Below, one piece after another: positions 58,066 to 64,000 of a DNA stretch of 64,000 nt. The position numbers and the translations under genes were made by a program. The DNA lies in assembly GCF_905475395.1 (NCBI RefSeq), contig NC_058339.1:23630001-23694000 (forward strand), given 5' to 3'. The stretch's first letter is position 1. The number at the start of each line of letters is the position of its first letter. The notes below the pieces were generated by a model. It saw only the letters and a list, made by a program, of their open reading frames with translations. It did no database searches and was not told the origin of the DNA. The DNA comes from Chrysoperla carnea (taxonomy: Eukaryota > Arthropoda > Insecta > Neuroptera > Chrysopidae).

Positions 58066-58389
58066 GCCGTTTACTTTCCTGCATCTGAATTGCGAACAAC
58101 ATATATCCATAATGATCTTTACCTCTGCTTCATGACTAACAATATCGCTGTATATTATTGTGGTTTCTTGAATTTTATTTGGACTGTACATTGCAGATGA
58201 TACTCTTTGAAGGGTTGAATACATTAAAATATAATGCGTCATTCTAATTAGATTGAATTGTTTAAGGATGTCTTCATTAGATCTTACGGCAGCATTGCTT
58301 GTTTCAGAAGAAAAAACTACTTTATTAAAAAAATTTGGGTGTCAAGATGTTTACAAAATAACATGATATGAGTGATAAAAGTCAAAGTT
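58066..58389. other. Non-coding DNA, possible intron
   Basis: The minus-strand frame 57949-58242 overlaps the broken transposase. It has no domain and is not called. Confidence 0.35.
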
Positions 58390-59062
58390 TTTTTAAAATT
58401 TGGGTCATACTTTTCAAATTTGTGATCAAAATTAACCTAGCTCTAATAGATTCCAAGAATATGGAGTCCTGGTCCCGATATTAAGCACTTAATTGATAGC
58501 TAGCGAAAAATTGACATCACAGCTGAAAAGAATGACCCAAAATTAGTGGGTTTCAAAAAAAATTCCAATAAGATCGGATCAAATTTGCCTGTATTATCAA
58601 AAAAATCGAATTTTTGAACTTTATGACGTCATCAGAATCCAAAAAATTTATTTTTGCTCTATCGCATCCAAATTTTATCCAATTTTGGTAAACAAAGCAT
58701 GTAATCCTACTAAATTTGGGTCATACTTTTCAAAATTAACCTAGCTCTAAGAGATTTTAAGAATGTGGAGTCCTGGTCCCGGAATTAAGCACTTAAGTGA
58801 TAGCTAGCGAAAAATTGACATTACAGCTGAAAAGAATGACTCAAAATTAGTGGGTTTAAAAAAAAATTCTTACAAGATCGGATCAAATTTGCCTGTATTA
58901 TCCAAAAATACGAATTTTTGAACTTTATGACGTCATCAGAATCCAAAAAAATTATTTTTGCCCTATCACATCTAAATGTTATCCAATTTTGATAAACAAA
59001 GCATGTAATCCTACTAAAATTGGGTCATATTTGTAATCGAAATTAACTTAGCTCTAATAGTT
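58390..59062 (+). repeat. Family-3 tandem repeat (CRE-bearing), about 2.1 units
   Basis: Units start with TGGGTCATA(C/T) at 58401, 58717 and 59021 (periods 316 and 304). They carry TAGCTCTAATAG, GGAGTCCTGGTCCCG, TGATAGCTAGCGAAAAATTG and AAGATCGGATCAAATTTGCC. TGACGTCA lies at 58624-58631 and 58928-58935. The array breaks off within TAGCTCTAATAG at 59062, about 23 bp from the possible donor of the exon at 59086-59479. Confidence 0.82.
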
Positions 59063-59085
59063 TGTAAATCAAATTGAATTCATAC

Positions 59086-59479
59086 CAGTCTCAACTGAAG
59101 AAGTCCGATCGGTGTCCGTTGAATTACCTAGGGTATCATTGGATAGCTCTTCTGTGTTGTTTTTGATGTTTGAAGATGTGGAGAAGGTATCGTAAGCCGT
59201 ACTGGTTGAAATAGTATCCGAATTATTAACTGCAGTTTCAGATATCTTGTAAGTGGTTTGCGGTGCACTTTTTGACATATTTAAAATTGATGTTGCATTT
59301 AATCGAAAATTCTTTAGTTCTTCTTCACCATCAACGGCTACAAACATTCCCGTTACTGTACTATTCGATTGACAATTAATGTCTGGTCGACTTATTAAAT
59401 TTGTACCGCTGCATATTTGGGTTTGGGACATTTTTCTGTGTAAAGTATGTTGTACTGATCTGGATTCTTGAGGCTCCAT
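59086..59479 (-). CDS. Ser/Thr-rich first exon, possibly of the MARCH-type gene
   Basis: ATG at 59479 has a strong context (AAAAAATGG) and an in-frame TAA 21 bp upstream. 131 codons plus one base follow to a donor (ACTG, then GTATGA). The protein is hydrophilic, rich in Ser, Thr and Asn, especially from residue 70 on, with no domain or membrane segment. Its position and strand suit the first exon of the RING-CH gene at 56237-57423, whose first known exon has an acceptor in front of its ATG. The phases do not agree, however: this exon ends in phase 1 and the RING-CH exon needs phase 0. Either a small exon in between was missed, a weak phase-0 donor (TCA, then GTTGAG, six bases earlier) is used, or this belongs to another gene. 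Confidence 0.5.
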
Positions 59480-59886
59480 TTTTTTAAATAATTTCTCTTA
59501 TTGAATCTTATTAATGTTATAATTTAGAGACATTTTGGTATCATATTTTTACTCATTTTTATTTATTTAAATCCATATTTATTTATTTTTTTTGTAATTT
59601 TAATGTTTATGCATAAAATTCTGACATTTAATTTTGATTTCAAATGAAAAACAAATGTGAAATGAAGTTATGGATAATACAAGGTGAGTCAGTAAAAAAG
59701 TATCAAACTTTTTAAAACTGTTACTACGGTTTAGTAGGTAGATACCTACCAATTGTGTTGTAAATTTTCGCAAGCTTTTTGAAGACTGGCGTGTGTTTCT
59801 ATTTGATGAAACGGTCTTTGTAAAAGTTGACTTAAAATATTATTAAATTGGCAAAATGTACTACGTATATTATGTTAAGTTGCTAG
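59480..59886. other. Upstream intergenic DNA
   Basis: AT-rich. It contains the palindrome TAGGTAGATACCTA near 59734. A promoter for the exon at 59086-59479 should lie here, but no clear core motif was found. Confidence 0.35.
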
Positions 59887-59887
59887 G

Positions 59888-60193
59888 GGCCATTCATTAA
59901 TTACGTAAGCATGCTTTTGACGATTTTTGAATCACCACCCCCTCACCAAGCATATATAAGATTTCTTGAAACCACCTCTCTCCCTCATCTTACGTAAAAT
60001 TCAATCTCGTTTTGCCGAATAATAAAACGTTGTTAGAAACGGATCAGTTGCACTAAAACTCACAGTTTGACGTAAATTAAAGATTTTTATTCTATAGCAC
60101 AGAGACTTAAGTTCGCAATGTACAAACATTATTTCTTATATTAAGTTTCAACTCCCCCCCCCCCCCATATGCTTACGTAATTAATGAATGGCC
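59888..60193. mobile_element. MITE with perfect 25-bp inverted ends
   Basis: The ends at 59888-59912 and 60169-60193 are exact inverted copies (GGCCATTCATTAATTACGTA...). The interior has no frame. A run of 13 C lies at 60154-60166 just inside the right end, and a CACCCCCTC block sits inside the left end. No target duplication was identified. Confidence 0.85.
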
Positions 60194-60837
60194 AAGCAAA
60201 TTACGTTAAATTGTTAAGTCCAAATTAACGATTTCTCTCTGATTTTTTCTACCTAAGGAATATCGTATTCAGCACACTTTCTTTTATATAAAAATAGTCA
60301 ATAAACTGGCCTCTTCAATTTTTTGACGGAAATCGATGATTTTGACTTCACTACGACTGGTCTATATGAAACACGTGACATTTTGCGAGAGTGATGTGCG
60401 ACCTTGGTGATAAATTGCCAGAGGTACAATTACAAGATAGTTTTTTTTAAGTTAAATGATGGAAAGCCTTAAATAATTTGATAGAAAACAAAAATAAATA
60501 CATCTTGAGGGTTTTTCCGACACACTTTACTCAGTATATTAATTATTATAGCCGCACAATAATTATTAATTATAATATTCAAAAGTATTGCATAAAAATA
60601 ATTTTTATGTAATGAGTTTTCTATCTAAATAGATTCTTACAACAGATGGTTTTCCCCCAAGGATTGATATTTCGATAATAATTTGATAGAAAACATGTAG
60701 TTTCATAATAAACGTATTATAGGTAATTTTTTTGCATAAACTAGTTTTTGCCCACGGCTTTCACTGCATACCACTTTCAACCCTCATTTTTACTCCTTGG
60801 GTATGAATTTCCAAAAAGCTTTTCGCTACCTCTCATA
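60194..60837. other. AT-rich intergenic DNA
   Basis: Nothing recognisable is seen. Confidence 0.4.
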
Positions 60838-61070
60838 TATGTGCCAAATAACGGGACCAGGACTCCACATTCTTAAAACCTATTATAACTAGGTTAATTT
60901 TGACCACAAATTTGAAAAGTATGACCCAAATTAAGTGGGATTCCATTATTGGTTTATCAAAATTGTATAAAATTTGGATCTGATTTAAAAAATTAAATTT
61001 TTTGTATTTTGATGTCGCCATTAAGTTCTCAAAATCGATTTTTTTTGAAACCCATTAATTTTGGGCCAAG
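60838..61070 (-). repeat. Family-3 repeat, partial diverged unit
   Basis: Reverse orientation: CGGGACCAGGACTCCACATT, AACCTATTATAACTAGGTTA and AAAAGTATGACCCAAATTAA. The CRE-like position has mutated to TGTCGCCA (near 61013). Confidence 0.75.
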
Positions 61071-62139
61071 AGCTTCCTCTTTCGTAGATATTTAAAGAAA
61101 ATTTGAGTTATTTTATTGTGTGTATAGCTTAGTGTTTTGATATGAATAAAAAAGCATATACAAAAATAGAAAGAAAAGTTGTATGATTGTAGTTCATTGA
61201 TATTTAAACCACCTGTAGATAAGGATATTTATAAGTCAAAATAAACACAAAACTTAAACCATTCTAATTGTTATTAATATAACATCACATGTAATTCATA
61301 TACATATAATGTTATAGGTATAACACGTGTATTTTTTGTGACACAGAATGTACACATGTAAAAGTTCAGATTTATTAAAAATAATTTATTTGTATATCAT
61401 AAAATTCAAATCGATCAAAATTATAATTCTTTATGGATATTAAATAAAATGCATAAAAGGTCAGTAGCGAAAAGCAAAAAAAAAAATTGTGTTATTTAAG
61501 GTAGTACCTACACGAAAGTGATATTCCAAGAATTTCTCAAAACTCAGAATATAAAATATTTAATTCATAATACACTTGCTGTTAAAATTAGAAGATGATT
61601 TACCATGCCATACATGAGATATTAGCAATTAAAAGTGACGCAATTTGTACGTGTACATGGGAGAAGTGTATAAAAATACACAAATTTACAAATATTATAT
61701 TTATTTACCAATGAATGACGTCCACCATCTCTATGAAAAACTAATATAATGTAGAATACTATATTTAGAAAATATATAAATAAAAATTATTTACCATATA
61801 GTTTCGATAAAAAACTTAAATAAATAACTCGTTTTAGCGATGATTTTTGTGGAAAAGATATGAAGACTAATGTTAAAGGCATATGTCATAGTGTGTGTGC
61901 TTATATGTATACTAGAATCAGTAGTGAGGAACTACAGTCTTTTGAAAATAATATATGGTATATGTATAATAGTCATAGTACAGTTAATGCACTGAATGAT
62001 AGTATTAGTCCAAAACTTTTTGACTGGACGGTCGCGGAGGAACTACCTTAAATGGCTTCAATTGTAGCCCAATATAACTATCCTAAATTTTTTCTCCCGG
62101 AGCTGTAGTGGTTTGAGTGAAAATGTACCACCATAAGGT
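61071..62139. other. AT-rich intergenic DNA
   Basis: A 63-codon frame with a true ATG (61860-62051) shows no domain. Nothing else is seen. Confidence 0.35.
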
Positions 62140-62197
62140 CTAGTATACATGCTATTTCAATAATTAACTCAGTAATTTGTTTTTTTTTTTCACTTGT
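62140..62197 (-). repeat. Family-2 repeat, end fragment
   Basis: ATTTCAATAATTAACTCAGT, then a T run and TTTCACTTGT (62188-62197), equals the end of 20972-21522. Confidence 0.7.
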
Positions 62198-63297
62198 TAA
62201 CTCAAAAATTGCCAACTTTATGTTAAATGTTCACAAAATCGACTCTGGATTTCAGGAGTAGCAAGCAGATTATTGTTAATTCAATGGTGGGAGAAGCTGA
62301 AATTTTCTTGAATTTATACTTTGAGCAAAATGTAACGCTTCACGTTTGAGTTTTTCTAAACGGAGTATTCGTGCGAAGGTATATTATTGCGTAAAAATTT
62401 CTTCTTATCACATTTGCTCTTTATTTTATTTATGAGAAGCTCCAAGATGTTTCAGAAAATTTTAAAATAAATAAATTACCTGAGAATGAAGGTGAACCAG
62501 TGACCGGTGGATGGAAAAACATGTGAACATGACTAAAATCTTAAATATAACCCACTCTTTGTTTTACTTTAAAAATAAAATTTACTACCAGCCTTAGGGG
62601 CTATTTATTAAATAGTTCAAGCAAAATTTCGTGTTTTTTAACACCATCTCTCGCAACGCTGCGTCATATTTACTTACCCCTACAAATATAACGTCACAAT
62701 TTCTTGACCCCCCTCAATGAATTTTCAAACAAATTAAATTGGCAATATTCATTCCCCTTATCAAACTTTGCCAAACTAAGCAATACCCCTCCCTGTAAGC
62801 CTTACGTATTTTATGCCAAAAGCATTTTGCATTTTTGTTTTAAATGATTTTATTATTAAGACAAATTTTCAATCATAAGAAAATGTTATAAATTATAATA
62901 AATGTGGCCTAGCAGGTTTCATACCATACAAAATATCCTTGAGATTTTAAAAACGTTTTTGTTTTTTTTAAACTATAAAAAATTAATGAAAGTTACTAGA
63001 CAAACATACAAAAAACCGACATTGACTTTTGTGGTCGCGGAATTAGCTATAGGTAATTGAATTGAAAATGTAGGATATTGTTTACAATTTTTTATAGTAA
63101 GTAGATGAAGCTTTTTAAAAACCTAAAAAATTAACGATAAGGTGATAGTGGTCACTCTGTTACACTATAATTCAGTATTACAGTTTATTTCAGTATTATA
63201 CTCTGAAAACCCAGACATTGTAATCCAGTAACCTTGTTGCCTGAAAGTATGGGGTAGTTTGCGTCAAATCCGGTAGTTCTGATTTTTTGTATATGAT
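62198..63297. other. Intergenic DNA
   Basis: The stretch 62600-62830 has GGGGCTATTTATTAAATAGT at its left and several ACCCCYC blocks. It loosely resembles the interior of the 59888-60193 MITE, but no inverted right end was found. No gene is seen. Confidence 0.35.
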
Positions 63298-63862
63298 ATT
63301 GGTCCAATCCAAGTTTATGATCTTTAGAGTCGAATGCAACTTTGTGGGAAATCGAAAAAACCGAGAAAATTCCGGCTTTTTTCAGATTTTGGCGATTATA
63401 ACTCTAAAAGACTAGTTTTTAATAGTACCTTTTTAGGACGTTCCTAAAGTAGACTAAGTTTGTTTATATATGAGGCTAGAATTGTTTCTGTAGATCTAAT
63501 ATTTTCCGAGATAAAGCCTTCCAAAGCTTATCATTTTTTCGAACTTTTGTGCAATACGCTTCGTCATTCTGAATGACTTTTGACCCTGACTCTTCGTATC
63601 CCCTCGTTAATCTGAACGACAGAATATTGCAAAAAATTGTGAAGTTAGAAAAAATAATTAACTTAGAAAGGCTTTATCTCGGAAACTATTAGTTTTATAG
63701 AGAGACAATTCTGGTCTCATATAGTAGCAAATTTAGTCTACTTTAAAAACTAGTCCTTTAGGGCTATAATCACCAAAATCTGAAAAAAGGCAAAATTTTC
63801 ACAGTTTCTTTCGATTTTTTCGGCATTCGAGGTAACAAACTTGGATAATTCATTGGGCAACA
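63298..63862. mobile_element. Large palindromic (foldback) element, about 565 bp
   Basis: The sequence folds back on itself around position 63580. Paired blocks include CCAATCCAAGTTT / AAACTTGGATAATTC, TCAGATTTTGGCGATTATAA / TATAATCACCAAAATCTGA, AAAGTAGACTAAGTTTG / AAATTTAGTCTACTTT and CCGAGATAAAGCCTT / AAGGCTTTATCTCGG. The arms are diverged (perhaps 80-85% paired by eye), so it is old. No frame or target duplication is seen. Confidence 0.8.
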
Positions 63863-64000
63863 ATAAGTAATAATTTATTGTTAACTTTAACACGCTTTCT
63901 GTGATTTTATAATCTAATTTAAATAATAAACAAAATTTCTTGTTAGGAAATTTATTATTGTAAAGTCTGCCAAATATTTTTTTTTTAATTTCATGATTTT
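63863..64000. other. AT-rich DNA to window end
   Basis: Nothing recognisable is seen. Confidence 0.35.

Noticed and set aside
57949..58242. Missing middle exon of the MARCH-type gene
   Set aside because: The frame overlaps the antisense transposase remnant, has no conserved motif, and I found no splice pair with the required phases.
1..64000. Prokaryotic features such as CRISPR arrays, operons, toxin-antitoxin or phage modules
   Set aside because: No regularly spaced short repeats, no tightly packed same-strand frames and no Shine-Dalgarno pattern; the genes have introns.

Overview
This is AT-rich nuclear DNA of a multicellular animal, most likely an insect. The real genes are split by short introns with GT..AG junctions. 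There is no operon structure, Shine-Dalgarno signal, CRISPR array or rRNA. Two SINE-like repeats end in short runs of the insect telomere motif TTAGG, and the repeats are of insect type (piggyBac, hAT, Tc1/mariner-like, CAGGGTG-ended and ATCCCTA-ended elements). I cannot name the order or species.

Layout. From 1 to about 46,000 there is no convincing host gene. The stretch is a patchwork of non-autonomous transposons, foldback elements, SINEs and roughly 300-bp tandem repeats in long featureless AT-rich DNA. Its best-defined elements are a gutted piggyBac with intact ends (37849-38828), a 1.26-kb hAT-type element with a perfect 8-bp target duplication and a MITE nested in it (13885-15141), a small hAT MITE (620-949), and two families of 570-690 bp that share the end ACAAGTGAAA. 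A short ORF at 44998-45261 has a LisH-like pattern and may be an exon.

The right part carries the genes. At 46407-47197 (minus) is the first coding exon of an unrecognised gene with a disordered N-terminus. At 51660-53932 (plus) is a complete six-exon gene for the C11orf54/PTD012 zinc ester hydrolase family, 318 residues, with every splice phase consistent. At 56237-57423 (minus) are three phase-matched exons of a membrane-bound MARCH-type RING-CH ubiquitin ligase. A Ser/Thr-rich exon upstream at 59086-59479 may be its first exon, but the splice phase does not fit directly. The DNA between them holds a broken mariner-like transposase and a tandem foldback repeat. The window ends in a large palindrome (63298-63862).

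The genes look like unrelated housekeeping loci. I found no multi-gene system. The most notable signals are structural: gutted elements with intact ends, shared ends between element families, a repeat family carrying the CRE palindrome TGACGTCA, and repeats sitting almost on a possible splice site. All start codons and exon junctions were read by eye from the sequence.
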